From Blasia pusilla (taxonomy: Eukaryota > Marchantiophyta > Marchantiopsida > Blasiales): a DNA stretch of 64,000 nucleotides. Location of the stretch: contig CM114272.1 in NCBI GenBank assembly GCA_050084515.1, positions 30,566,001 to 30,630,000 on the forward strand, written 5' to 3'. Position numbers and translations under genes: made by a program. Under the pieces are notes generated by a model. The model saw only the letters and a program-made list of their open reading frames with translations, was not told the origin of the DNA and did no database searches. Positions 24,261 through 38,103 of the stretch are shown here, one piece after another (position 1 is the first letter of the stretch; each line of letters opens with the position of its first letter).

Positions 24261-25929
24261 CTCTCGGGTTCACCACCTCGCCTCTCAAAGTCCCGAACGG
24301 ACTCCGTGATGACCCTCGTGCCCCTCTCACCTGATCACTCTGAACCTCGTGAGGAATCCCTCAATCACTCATCCCAAACATGCGGCACTCGATCTACACT
24401 CTCTCTCCCCGAGACGTGTAACGTGCGGCAAATCGACCAGGCTATCATCTCATCGACAACCTACCCTCAACTCTGGACATCCCACACAGGTCTATGTCCC
24501 CTAGACCACATACATAAATGATGCTCTCAGCATCCACACACCCAATATCCCCAAATAAATCCCAAATCCCCACACGCGGGGTAAAGGACCGAGAATGGGT
24601 AACCCGAACACTGTCAATGTCGCTCCTCAAGAATCGCAAATCTCGACCCCAACTCGATCGTGGAGACAACTCCTCCAATCAGCAAGTCATACTCCTCCCG
24701 TCACGATCTTTGCTCAAAACTCCTCGATAGACGGTGCGGTCCCAACGAACGGTCGCGGCGTTGCGGCGGCGCGAACGACTCTGAACGGCACGGCCCTCAA
24801 TGGTGGGATGCGGCACTTGGCGGCATACCCTCCTCAATCAATAATAATCCCACACTCTGCTCCACAATGAGGGTGCGGCTTCACAATCGAGATGGTGCGG
24901 TGCGGCCACGAGCGGCACGGCGCGGCAATCGGCGGCGCGTTGCGGCCACGGGCGTCACGGCACGATACTCGATCGTCGTCGAGCGGCTATCAATCATAAC
25001 ATAGCAGCATGAAATCAAAACTCAAACACCATAACCGGAGGTCATCTGCCATCACTGGTTGATGAAGAAACTGCGATGACGGTGGCGGCCAAAACAAAGT
25101 ACGTGGTGGCGACGCAAGTCAAGGAATCAACGAACGTCGTGGAAGACCCTCCACTCCGTAATGGCGGCAATGGCACCCAAAGGGTGGACAATGGATAGTG
25201 GACCGTTGACAATGACGGTTGACCGCAGATGGTGACGGCCGACCGTCGACGGTGACGGTTGACCATTGATGGTGACGGTTGATCATCGACGGTGATGGTT
25301 GACCGTTGACGGTGATTATGATGGCGACGGCCGCCGCCGGTGTGGCGACTGATTTAGGGTTTGCACAATTTAACCCTAAAAATTGCCTAGCAATGGCAGC
25401 TTTACAAGATTGACCATAAATTTTTGCTCGCAACTCCAAATTGTGCATTGTTTGTTGCACAACGTGCACAACTTCACGATCTACGCCAGCATCAAAAATT
25501 ATTTAGAATCGGACATTTCAGTAAAAACTGACGGGGACTGTCGTAAAGCCCAATGTCTCTTTCTTCTACACAAAATTCGGCAACGCTTCCGCGCTGATTT
25601 TTCCCAACAAAAAATGTAACATCTGTAAAAATACAAATCAACAAGCTACATGGTGCTCCCGAGAGCACCAGCATGGGGCAACCCGCCCCCATACTCAATC
25701 CCTATCAGAAATTGGGCAGCGCTTCCGCGCGCCACTCTTCCACACGAAAACCGGCAAATGCAAAGAATAATGAAAGCAGCCCTTGCTCCGGTGAGCACTC
25801 CCATGAGCCGCTGAACGGGGAACACGGTCCCCAACCTGCAAAAACAGCGAGTGACCAGCGAGCTCCCCCATGAAGCTCTCTCACTCTTTCATTCTCTCAT
25901 TCTCTCTTTGTAAAGTAAGCTCCAATCTC
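24261..25929 (-). other. Leader region of element A
   Basis: This unusually GC-rich segment lies between the 5' terminal unit and gag. It holds a run of GCGGC/GGCGG-rich sequence (24740-24990), a 20-base tandem repeat (25197-25320), and a diverged tandem duplication of about 150 bases, visible as the two GC(A/G)GCGCTTCCGCGC-like copies near 25580 and 25720. I could not identify a primer-binding site. No open frame looks real. Confidence 0.5.
25197..25320. repeat. 20-base tandem repeat in the leader of element A
   Basis: About six imperfect copies of TTGACCGTTGACGGTGACGG follow each other. Variants include TTGACCGCAGATGGTGACGG and TTGACCATTGATGGTGACGG. Confidence 0.8.
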
Positions 25930-26425
25930 TCTCTCCACCATCTCACACCATAGCTCTCAAAGGTGTGCACTTTCTCTCATGTCAAACCAAACCCACTCTC
26001 CTAATGAGAGGCTTGGGTTACACTCACAAGGCAAGGTACCATAGCTCCGCCGCCTCATGCCAAGAGGTTCAACAAAGAGAGAATGAGCTCTCAAGCTCTC
26101 TCTCCTTGAGGTATACCCCTCCCCTCTCCCAAGCTCTCTCCATGGTAACCTATTCTCCCAAGTCACCTCCTTGGCTCTTGATCTGATGTAGGAGGTCAAG
26201 GGCCACTTACCAAAAAATAGTAAGTCGATCATATACTCAAAATGGTACTTACTTAAAATAGTAAATTCCTCAATATGGCTCCAAATGAGCCGAAACGAAG
26301 GGGAAACCTGCTATCTCAGGTTACCAAGGGCCTCAGCAGGTCACCCTCGACCTACTGGGCGTGTCCTCCACTACTCATGAATGCGCTCTATTAGATCTCA
26401 CCGATCTATCCTAAAAGACGTGACA
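25930..26425 (-). repeat. 5' terminal unit (X-type) of element A
   Basis: On the minus strand it begins TGTCACGTCTTTTAGGATAG at 26425, identical to the start of the solo unit at 35938, and follows that unit through to about 25930. It lacks the short 3' sequence that ends the solo unit. CATA follows at 26426-26429 as the right target duplication. Confidence 0.8.
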
Positions 26426-26429
26426 CATA

Positions 26430-28875
26430 CCATATGAGATTTTTTTATTTTAAACAAAATATTTAATATATGATAAATATTTTATATATAAAATGGCTCA
26501 GTCCATCTGTGCATTCTCAACAAGGGTTTGATGAAACTTGAATATAGAGAAACGTTGAATTTACTACAACTATACTTGATAGACTATATGATTGGTTTCA
26601 AAAATAGAGTAATTAACCTATTATTTCAATTCTATTGATTGAAAACTTCTACGTTAGAGTACATCATACCTTGATGCAACATAGAGTTACGACATCCTAA
26701 CAATACTATGATATGCAAACTATATGAATCATATAACTATAATTCCATGTAAATCAAGAAATGGATATTAAATATTTAATACTTGCTAGTGCAATAATTT
26801 GACAAAATCTGAATTATGAATATTATGTTCAAAGATTTTTAAAATGTTATTTATTGATCTTTTTTAATATTCCGTATAATGCAAGAATTCATAGTTAAAA
26901 TGTTCCAATTGATCAATTTTAAAGAAAAAACTTGCAAGCAAGTTTTGATGACAAAAAATTGACATCGTAATGACCAAAATTGAGCAAACTAATTATAGCA
27001 CTTGAAAAAAGACAAATGGCATCCATAGAAAAGTTGATATTCATCCCAAATAAACAAATATAAATAAGATGAATATAAATGATTAATTAAATTATAATAA
27101 TATGGTTTAAAATTTTAATACTCAATATTTTCTTAATTTTAATGTAAAAATTTGAAATTATTTTAAAAATCCAAAATATAATTTTCATAGGTAGATTTAA
27201 GTTGTTATTTTCTTAATACTTTCCTCCATTACTTTCCTTATTTCCTTTGAATTTGCAACTTTGCAAGGTAAGAATAAATCCTATATGTTTGGAGCGCTTC
27301 CTTGTGCGAATCTCCATCTAATCTCCATGAAGGATGGACATGTGGAGATCCATCGATAGAGAAGAAGAGAGTAAAATTATCTTCTCCCACATGGATATAT
27401 CTCTTTCTTGCTATGGTATCCCTTCTCCATCCATCATGTCCCATATCTTTCCTAGTCTATCCCTCTATTAATTTTACGCTACATTTAGTGTATATGATTA
27501 GGTCCTTTCTCCCTTTTGTGTTTATAAGATTTTCCATCTAGGAGAATCCTCCATCCACCATTAGCCTTATTTTAGTCATTTGTTCCAAATACATGACCCT
27601 CTCTTTAAACTCACATCTATTTTCTATCCATCGTATTTTCCATTTGAGCGTGATCCTCCATCGATACAGATCTCTTATTTTAATCCCACTTTTTGTTTGA
27701 GTGTGCTCATGGGGGCCAAGTGGTAGGATTTTATTTCATCTATTTATTTTTGCAAAGAAAAAGATCCTTTAGCATTAAGCCTCGGGGTATGTGTCAGTCT
27801 TCCAACATTTAACAAAGCAACGCTTAAACTAATGAATAGAGTACTAGTACTTTATGGTTCATGTGATGTGTTTGACAAGAGGGAAATAGGTGCATTCACT
27901 ATGGATAACCTATCAATAATAATACGATTGAAGATTACCTTTCAATTAATTTTCATAAATATTCAACTAGTTCTTATTATGATGTTAATAATTATGAAGG
28001 TTGGAAATTTCAAAAGATTGGGATATATTTTATGCCATATATTTTCTCATAATCAATCCAATGCCATGGTTTTTACAATGAGTTATAGGAATTTAATTTG
28101 TATCATTATCAAACATACATACATTCCAAATGAATCAAATATTTTGTACAAATGTATCATTTTTATGCCATATTATCTCCTAATATCATATTTTAAATTC
28201 AACACGGGAATGATTCACAAGATACATCTCTTTTGACCCACTTATGGGATCTCATAACTTTTAAATAAAAGTAAGTAGAAATAAAATTTGGAAACATCAC
28301 AATTCTATTTTGAGAAAGAAAAATACTTGTATTAATATTATACAATCCAATAGCTCTAGAAAGGAATTTTTTTTTGTGCGTATATATAGAAAGATCATTA
28401 ATTTAGACGAAAATGTTAGATAATGTTTTCATGTACTAAACTCTCTTATCATACCATGCGTATTAGACTTCACAAAGAAGTCATTAAGAAGTTTTTGATT
28501 TTTTTGAAAGAAAAGCTTAAAGATGGGGAAGAAAGAAGGTAAGAATTCAAGGAGGGCTTCACAAGAACCCTTGTTTTATTGGGGGGGGGAGGCGGAAAAG
28601 AGATCAAATTCAAATAAGGGAGAACTTTTGTTCTTTTATGAAAATTATTTATTTTTCATACATGCATGAGAGAAGGAAATAAGGTTGGATTTTGAATAGG
28701 GGAAGGAAAGAGAAAGTCTTTAAATTCTCAACAGTTAAAGGTTTTATACGTAGTTTTTCTAAACTATTTTCTTTTCATTACTTTAGGTTTACTTTTCAAT
28801 ATGAAATATCATCATTAATATGAAATCACATCGTGCCATTTTTTGGTGTTTTTTCCTAGAGAGGGGTAAAGATAA
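26430..28875. other. AT-rich intergenic DNA, no gene seen
   Basis: The region is strongly AT-rich with runs of A and T. A 134-codon frame at 27832-28236 has low-complexity Ile/Leu/Asn-rich content and no domain, so I treat it as chance. Confidence 0.6.
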
Positions 28876-29085
28876 TCTACTATCTATATAATTAAAAGAG
28901 GACGGGGTTTGAGGAAACCCTCCTCAGGTGTTCCTGTCCTCTAAGGGCTCCTATGGCATCGACACAAGTCATTTTGAGAGAGGGAATTGAATTAAGGAGT
29001 CATTTTTGAGAGAGGAAGTTGAATTAAAGAGAGATGATAAAAAAAATCAAATATCACCCTTGCATAGTAACTAGCGCCGACTAGT
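28876..29085 (+). mobile_element. Helitron-like non-autonomous fragment (candidate)
   Basis: The 5' sequence TCTACTATCTATATAATTAA, followed by AAGAGG, resembles plant Helitron starts. The 3' side has CACCCTTGCAT followed by CTAG. A perfect 8-base stem (GTAACTAG...CTAGTTAC) lies at 29067-29088. A related fragment at 37140-37271 shares GAGGAAACCC.TCTCA.GTGTT and CACCC.TGCAT...CTAG. No Rep/helicase gene is present. Confidence 0.35.
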
Positions 29086-29629
29086 TACCTATATGGGAAG
29101 CCATGTTGCCTTATAATTAATCGCCCGATCGCTTCGTGTCATTTGTGTCAATGTTTGATGCTTTTCCCATTTATTTGTTCATCAATTTGTTCACTCAAGT
29201 TCCGGAATATGATTTCTATTTGCTAATTATTGGGATTATTCTCAAGTGCAATTTTTATTTCCGTCCCAAGACTTTTTTTTCAAAATTTCGAAATCATTCG
29301 ATGACGCCATGTGATGGAATATCTTGTATCCGGTTCAATTTTCCCCCATTTATTTTTCCATTATTAAAAAAGTCATTGATCCAGCACACGTGCACTCTTA
29401 CTAATAAAAACCGAAGTTAACACACATATTTTGAAACTCCCTAAGACGGCAGATCGTGCGGTGCGAAGATCGCTCGTCGAGGAGGAAACCGTGACAGCCG
29501 TAAATAAGTGCGTGAAACCGCGCGGCCCAAAGAGGGAGGGAGTAGCCACCACTTAGAGTCGTGGCAGCAAACCGCGCGGTTCCATTTACTGCGAAATATT
29601 CAAAGTGCTCAGTTTGAACAGCAGCCCGC

Positions 29630-29637
29630 GCGGGAAA
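29630..29637 (-). promoter_or_regulatory. E2F binding site upstream of CDKB
   Basis: GCGGGAAA is the reverse complement of TTTCCCGC, the plant E2F consensus. It sits in a GC-rich island about 940 bases before the CDKB start codon, next to the palindrome CCCGCGCGGG. Confidence 0.55.
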
Positions 29638-29976
29638 GAAGTCCGCAGGTCTGGGTCCGGGAGCTGAGCCACAGGGCGGCCGTCGGCAGCAGCAGAGAGA
29701 GGAGGCTCCGACAGCTCTGGCGAAACCCGGCGGAACTCGTGACGTGAAGCGCCCACTGCCCGTTGGCCGTGGCGAGACTGGCGAAACTCCCACGGCCCAG
29801 GCGACCGATCCTGCGTTCAGCGCGTTGCTGAGAGTTAACGGTCTCTTCTAGAGGTGCCGCCGATAGCGAGGGGTTATTGAACCACGTGGCAGTATATTCT
29901 GAGCTACTCTCAGCCGATAGGTGAATCGAAGCCGTTTGCCGGTAAGGGTTCAAATATGCGTGAGTCGTTGGCTCAG

Positions 29977-29987
29977 TCCAACGGCTA
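29977..29987 (+). promoter_or_regulatory. Mitosis-specific activator (MSA) element upstream of CDKB
   Basis: TCCAACGGCTA matches the MSA consensus (T/C)C(T/C)AACGG(T/C)(T/C)A at all 11 positions. MSA elements bind three-repeat MYB factors and give G2/M-phase expression of plant B-type CDK and cyclin genes. The site is 588 bases before the CDKB start codon. A second AACGG core lies at 29837-29841. Confidence 0.75.
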
Positions 29988-30574
29988 CTTCTTGCTTCCT
30001 CGCTTGCTGGCATGTTTCGCTGCTTCCTCCTCCTCCTCCTTCTTCTTCTTCTTCATGGGCGTCTGTCTGTGTGTCCGACAACACTTCACTGCAACACCAG
30101 TGCAGCTTTCCATTCCATCGCATTCTCCTCCCCCATCTCAAGTTCCCAAGTCGCATCTCTGCTTCCTGAGCTGAGCTCCCATCGCCTCCTTCTCTCTGCT
30201 CTGCTCTGCTCTCTCTCCTCTGTTCCGTTCTCTCCGGCTCCCCCGGGACCTCAGGCGTGGCTCGGGCGGTGGGTGAACTCCCATGCGAGCACGGAAACTC
30301 GCGAGCGACGGGCGGTCGGAAGAATTGAGCTCCATGAGCCCGAGCTAGCGGCGTCAATTCATCTCGTCGGGCTGCCGGTGGGTGTCGTCGATCCCCTTCG
30401 AGCGCGTCGAGGGAGGAGGGCGGTGGTGTTGCGTGCAAATTTGCCAAAATACTTTCTGGATGGAGGCTGTGCTCTTCTGAGAGGAGGGGGATCATCTCGT
30501 CCATCGTGGAGACTTGCCTTGTGCCGGCGTCCGCAGCAGCAGCAGCAGCCATTTCAGAAGTCCAGTCCGGATCG

Positions 30575-32644
<2,070 letters not shown>

Positions 32645-35300
32645 ATCGCTCCGTCTTCCACTCTTGTCAGGCCGGGCTTCCTCGGGAAACTCGCGTTCCG
32701 GGGACACTCACCATCCTTTCGTATCCTAAAAATCTTCCAGAAGTCGCTGACAATTGCTCTCTAGGGCGGGATCTGCGCACCATGTATGCACCTAATCCAC
32801 GAATGATGGGCTTTCTGGACACTGCTTTGTAATTATACCGTAGTCGTGACGAGATGGGCAGGAGCATCTCTCATATGGGACCGACTTAGCCCAAGCCTGC
32901 TGACACATACAGCAGCAGGCTTGCGGCCAATTCTATCATCCTTATGGAATCGAGGCCTGAGGAGCCCGCCGACAAAGCGGACATCAGTCATTCGCTTGTT
33001 GTACGTGTGGAAGAAAAGCACTTGATGATAACTTAACTCTAAACTCAACAGCCAACCATTTTCCTTTACTGCTCAACATAGATCGATCCATGGAGAGACC
33101 GATAGTTAGATGGATAGATAGATAGGGTGGTTCTACTACAAGAACCGACGTAGTTTCATCCGTCTAACCACCCTCAGCAAGATGCACGTGCGCATACACT
33201 CTGCCCGCCCTTCACACCAATGGATATCGTGTGAGGAGGCCTCGTGGAGGGTGTAGGCTCGAAGGGGATATCAGACCCTGTGAATTCTTCCGAACTGGTT
33301 TCCAGGCGCGAGTAGAGATCAATCTACTGCTTGCTTATGATCAATTTTGTCATTAATAAACGGGGACTACTGTCGCAGCCTCATCACCTCTCCAACTCTC
33401 ACGTCCATCTCCTCCCCCGTCGGCACTCGCATTGCCCCAAACTTTAACTTTTGCAAATCCTTGTTTCGTCAGCACTCACCCGTAAAGAGACGGAATTGAA
33501 AGATACACATCACAATTGCCGATCTCATGTCTCTCAAAGCGGATCTGCATCGAGTTGAGCTCGCACTGTCCCCATTCGCCGAAGCGATAGAATCTCACAG
33601 GGAAAGACGGAGAGTCTGTCTCACTTTCTCTGGCGAAGAATCGTTCTCTGTTCTCTATTATCTACACCGACTGGTAAAGAGCGGGTCCACATTCTCTAGG
33701 GTGAAAATCCAGAGAGTCGCTGCCATAATTCTCTCAAAAAACGACCAGGGGACCTAGAGGCAACGATGGTAGGAATTCCTGTGAGTTCGCCAATGTGGTT
33801 AACCTTCCGAGGAAGAATGGTACTTGCGCGAGAATTCTCAACTATAGAATTGTCCTCCTCTCTCCCCCTTGATCAGTCGTCTCGATGACTGTCAACTAGC
33901 TCCTGCTACAGCTTCCATTGAACGAGGAAAGGGCCTCACTCTCTCCTCTAGCATCCAAGATGTCTTACCATAGCTAAACGTCGCAGGCCGAAACTGACGA
34001 TGGCAGGGCTTTCAAGTGCCGTGAAAATGGACTGTTCAAATATCACAACTTTTGAGATTAGCAAAATGAGCAAAAAAGTTGTTCGTACATGGCACAAGAA
34101 TAGTGCCAGAGTTCGTCGTCGTGGCCCACTCTTGTTCCCCGCCCAACCCCGCGGATATGAAGTGTTGAGTGGCAAGCTGACGAACAAACTGATAATATCA
34201 TGTAAGACACGCCTGACAGACTAGTCCTTGACGGGAATGGTTTTCCACAGAGAGAAAGGTGTTTAGACAAAGTCAAAGGGGTGGAACAGACAGTACATTC
34301 ATGGAATTTCCTTGTCCGTTGGTTGAACGAGTAGCCGTAAGAAGTGATGTTCAGTCCGTTATATTTTTAAAACTCGCAGCAAGTGACTGACACATGGCAG
34401 TTTTCTAACGATAATACAGACTATCATTTAAGTGCGAGCGGGCCAAGAAGGTCCTCCCCAAGAGGAATAAAATATATGTAGAAAAAAGAATGGGGAACCC
34501 ATGGAAAAATAGATCTCAAGAGGCCCGGGGAGAAAGAAGGGGCCTTCCCCAAAAGCTCTAGAGGTCCCCCTACTTTAATATCAAGCGGACAGAGGAGAGG
34601 AGAGTGACCCTAGCACGTTTCTAGAATGTGAAATAAAAAAATATGGGAAATTTCAATTTTTGAAAAAATACTGTCCAACTTAAAAAATAAAAAAACAACT
34701 TTTTAAAGAGTAAAATATGTAAAGGTAAAGGAAAAGGTAAAGAAAATATTCACCTATATGTGAAATGTAAACAAAATGTCACCTTCGTGAATCATTTCTT
34801 ACTTGAGAAAAATATTCTCTACTTGAAGAACATTCAAAATTTTACATTCTCAATTAGAAGAAGAAATAAAAATGATCCCTACAAAATTACATGGATGATT
34901 TTTTTTTAAAAATAATCCCTAAAATCTTTCGTTATAGATTTTATTTTAAATGATAAGGAAAAAATATGAAAAATCAGTAAATTGGATCTCTACTCCTAAA
35001 GTATTCGGAAATAAATAACTAAAGTACCCTCCCCTCCTTTAATTCCTATCCTTTCCCTTAAATGGGCGGAGTCTTGAAAAGAGAGCCCATGTTTCTCAAT
35101 CCAACAACGCATCTCACTCTCTTAGTGAAAACTAGTTTGGCCCCTTAGTTTCCAATACAAGTGAATTTGAGTATAAATTTAAAATGACACTGGAATTTGG
35201 AGTGGGTAGGCATGTTTGGAAATCTCATGTCGAGAGTTCAACAAACTAAGCATAGCATGATTTGAGGTGGCATAAATGCCCCGAAATAGAGTAAACTATA
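32645..35300. other. CDKB 3' flank and intergenic DNA
   Basis: The first few hundred bases are probably the CDKB 3' untranslated region, with a possible polyadenylation signal AATAAA at about 33354. A 76-codon frame at 33527-33757 (plus) has balanced composition but no recognisable domain; it could be a small gene or chance. From about 34600 the DNA is AT-rich and featureless. Confidence 0.5.
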
Positions 35301-35937
35301 CTATTATATATGGGAGAGTGCGCTCTCCTGGTGCAAACAACCCAACTTCTGATACGTGGCATTTTCAGAAAATGAGGATATGTCAAGATTTCCGTCTTGC
35401 ACACATTTCTTTAAGCCGTTCGATGATGAAATCCGCCGTATAAGGGTTTTGTGATATCCGCCGACTTGAATTCTAACGATTTTTAGAACGTTTTCAAATT
35501 TATGTCCTTATTTGATAGTTACGATCTTTTCGAGGAGGGAGATCCGTTGATTACATTGGCCTCTCACTTAGCAAATAGTTGTGGGGGTACAAGAGGGCCT
35601 TGTTGATTTCGAAGTGATGAGGCAATTGCAAGAGTATTTATTGCTTACACCCAAAATTAGAAATTCCACAATGCTCGAGACGATAAGGTATGGTTAGTAG
35701 AGCTTGGCATGTATGCATTTATACACGCCACTATTGCTTAGACTTCCGAGGTTTATTATTCATGAGAATAGATGGTTATATGCAGTAGTATAGTCTTAGA
35801 GCTCTATTGCCTGCATCATACATGATGCTATTATAATCTTTCAATAGCAACTAATGTCTGCTACTCTCACAAGTCACTGTATGCTTCATGTCATCTTAAG
35901 TAGCGCTTGAGTGGCTTTGGTTGTGATTCAACTCCTC

Positions 35938-36574
35938 TGTCACGTCTTTTAGGATAGATCGGTGAGATCTAGTAGAGCGCTTTCGTGAGTAGTGGAGAAC
36001 ATGCTCAGTAGGTCAAGGATGACATGTTGAGGCCCCGAGAAATCTGAGAGAGCAGGTTTTTCCCTTCGTTTCGACTTATTTGGAGTCATATTGAGGAACT
36101 TATTATTTTACTTAAATACCATTTCGAATATATGATCGACTTTCTATTTTTGGTAAATGGCCCTTGATCTTCTACATGAGATCAAGAGGCAAGGAGGTGA
36201 CTTAGGAACATAAGTTACCATGGACAGAGCTAGGGAGAAGGGAGGGGGGGTATACCTCAAGGAGAGAGAGTTTAAGAGCTCATTGTTCTCTCTTTGTTGA
36301 ACTTCTTGGCATGAGGTGGCGGAGCTATGGTCTTGGTTGCCTTGTGTGTGTAACCCAAGCCTTTCATTAGGAAAATGGATTTGGTTTGACATTGGAATAC
36401 ACATATGTAGAACTATGGTAATATGAGAAAGATTGGATTTTATTTTATTGAAGATATTTTGATACTTATTGTCTCGTTGTTTGGATGTCATGAGTTAACA
36501 TGGGATCATGCGTGTTTATGTGTGTGTTCGATGACAACGATGTAAGTTATGTAACGATGTGTGTGCATACGACA
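35938..36574 (+). repeat. Solo X-type terminal unit of the Ty3 family
   Basis: This 637-base unit starts TGTCACGTCTTTTAGG and ends GTGCATACGACA, with CCTC on both sides (35934-35937 and 36575-36578). The first 500 bases match the 5' end of element A inverted. The last 130 bases match its 3' terminal unit. It can be read as a solo LTR or as the product of recombination between the A1 and A2 repeats of a split-repeat element. Confidence 0.85.
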
Positions 36575-37139
36575 CCTCCAATATCCACCCGATTCAGCAA
36601 AGACACCTCTCAATATAAAGTGCTCATCCCGGTTTGACTCTAACTCCAAGATCCAACTTCGATTGGACCAAATCGTATGGACCTTTAGATTTATGGTTAT
36701 AATACGCACTGCGCGATCTACGGAGACGACTACCATGATAGGTAGGGCTTAGAGATGAGGTTAGGTTAGGGCTAGGTCGTACTACCAAATCTAACCCTTT
36801 TTTAATTTTATATATTTTAAAACTTTTCATTCAATCTCTTTTATGCTTTCTATGCTTTTCTTTCCAAAATTCCCCTCTTTCCATCCAATTTTTTCCACAT
36901 TTTTTCCCATTTAATTTTCATAATTTTTGGTCTCTTATTTTATTTTATTACTATTTTTTAAAATTATGAAAAATATCCTTCTACTACTAATTTCCTTTTC
37001 TCCTTTACTACTAAATCTATATTAATATTGGAAAATGCCTTTTTGATTTGCAAACACTTTTCTCCTTAACATCTGGCAATCAGGCAACAAGAAAATGTTT
37101 CCTACCCTACGGACACCAAAAACTATTTTGACTTTCCAG

Positions 37140-37271
37140 GCAACAAAAAAATAAATTGTGTGTTGCATGATTAATCCCTACACTCCCCTGTATGGGATTA
37201 GAGGAAACCCTTCTCAAGTGTTATCTAAGTTATCTTCTGTCACCCGTGCATTGGGCGATCAACATACTAGT
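37140..37271 (+). mobile_element. Helitron-like 3' end (candidate)
   Basis: GAGGAAACCCTTCTCAAGTG, followed by TT, matches the 5' part of the fragment at 28876. The end reads CACCCGTGCATTGGGCG, then ACATACTAG followed by T, which resembles the hairpin plus CTAG end of Helitrons. The hairpin is imperfect. Confidence 0.3.
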
Positions 37272-37279
37272 TGGATATA

Positions 37280-38103
37280 AAGCAACAAAAGATCCTAAAA
37301 GATGTTTGATGACCATCCTTACAATTTGGGGCGAGACTGCACTTTCCAAGCATTAGATGTTATGGACAAATCAAGCAAGTATTTCCCAAAAGTATAAAGA
37401 CTACTTTTTGTGATTGGTAGGCCCGCCTATACAAGGCCCTCCATAGGACCCATCTAAGTAGTATAGAGGGTCATTTCATCTTCCAAATTTCTTAATAATT
37501 CCTTCCAATTCCCTACTTCGCATCTAATTAGTATAGAGGGTCATGGCATACTCATTCTCTATCTCTATCCTTTTCATATTTATCCGCTCTGGGGGAATGG
37601 AGGTGATAAATCCCTACCCTCCCTTAGGCTGATTGCCCCATCCTTCCATTTTCCTCCCATGCGAAGCTATCAATCAAAAGTTAAAACTTTATAACCCATG
37701 CAAAGGAACATGGGTGCGACCCTTTGAGATAACTTAGAGCAGTTAAGGAGAGCCAAGCTTTGGTGGAGCCTCTACTACCTCCTCAATCTCATGAAGTCTC
37801 ATTCCTGTCTACCTTCAGAAGTTCTTGAAGGTTTGCTTGAGTTGAGCTAGCGATTCACATCACTCAAACACACGAATTTCTTCATCCCTAAATTTCAAGG
37901 AAATGCATCACTCAACCAAGTTCCAACATTTGGTCATAAGGATTCACCAAAACACAACTTGTTCTTGGTGATGACTTCATTAATTTTGACACAAGCTTCG
38001 TTCATAACACACCTTCTACATTGAAAGTCTTACTCCGAGTCGGATTAAAAGTTTGATTTCAATCTGAAGATATTGCCTGCGAGGTATAGCTTCAGATTGC
38101 TGC
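37280..38103. other. Intergenic DNA 3' of the epimerase gene
   Basis: The phrase AGTATAGAGGGTCAT occurs twice (about 37455 and 37535). No gene is seen. The part next to 38104 is probably the epimerase 3' untranslated region. Confidence 0.5.

Larger units (their letters stand above)
11832..26425 (-). mobile_element. Ty3/gypsy-type retrotransposon A with DNA methyltransferase and PHD finger
   Basis: Read on the minus strand, the element starts TGTCACGTC at 26425 and ends CGCACGACA at 11832, flanked by CATA on both sides. The coding order is gag, aspartic protease, C5-cytosine methyltransferase, RT, RNase H, DDE integrase, PHD finger. Total span is 14.6 kb, of which about 4.9 kb is a younger copia insertion in gag (18778-23709), leaving about 9.66 kb. 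The coding region is broken by frameshifts. Its two ends are not repeats of each other: the 5' end carries an X-type unit and the 3' end only the short 114-base unit after the polypurine tract. This fits the split-repeat plan seen in element B after loss of the A2-B2 part. It is inactive as read. Confidence 0.85.

Noticed and set aside
27832-28236. 134-codon plus-strand open frame
   Set aside because: Composition is Ile/Asn/Leu-rich as expected from AT-rich DNA. No domain, no splice context and no repeat-family match were seen.
29401-29793. 130-codon minus-strand open frame upstream of CDKB
   Set aside because: It lies in the GC-rich promoter region and overlaps several other long frames on both strands. 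Its composition follows GC content and no domain is visible.
33527-33757. 76-codon plus-strand open frame
   Set aside because: Balanced composition makes it a possible small gene, but without a domain, splice partner or conservation it cannot be called.
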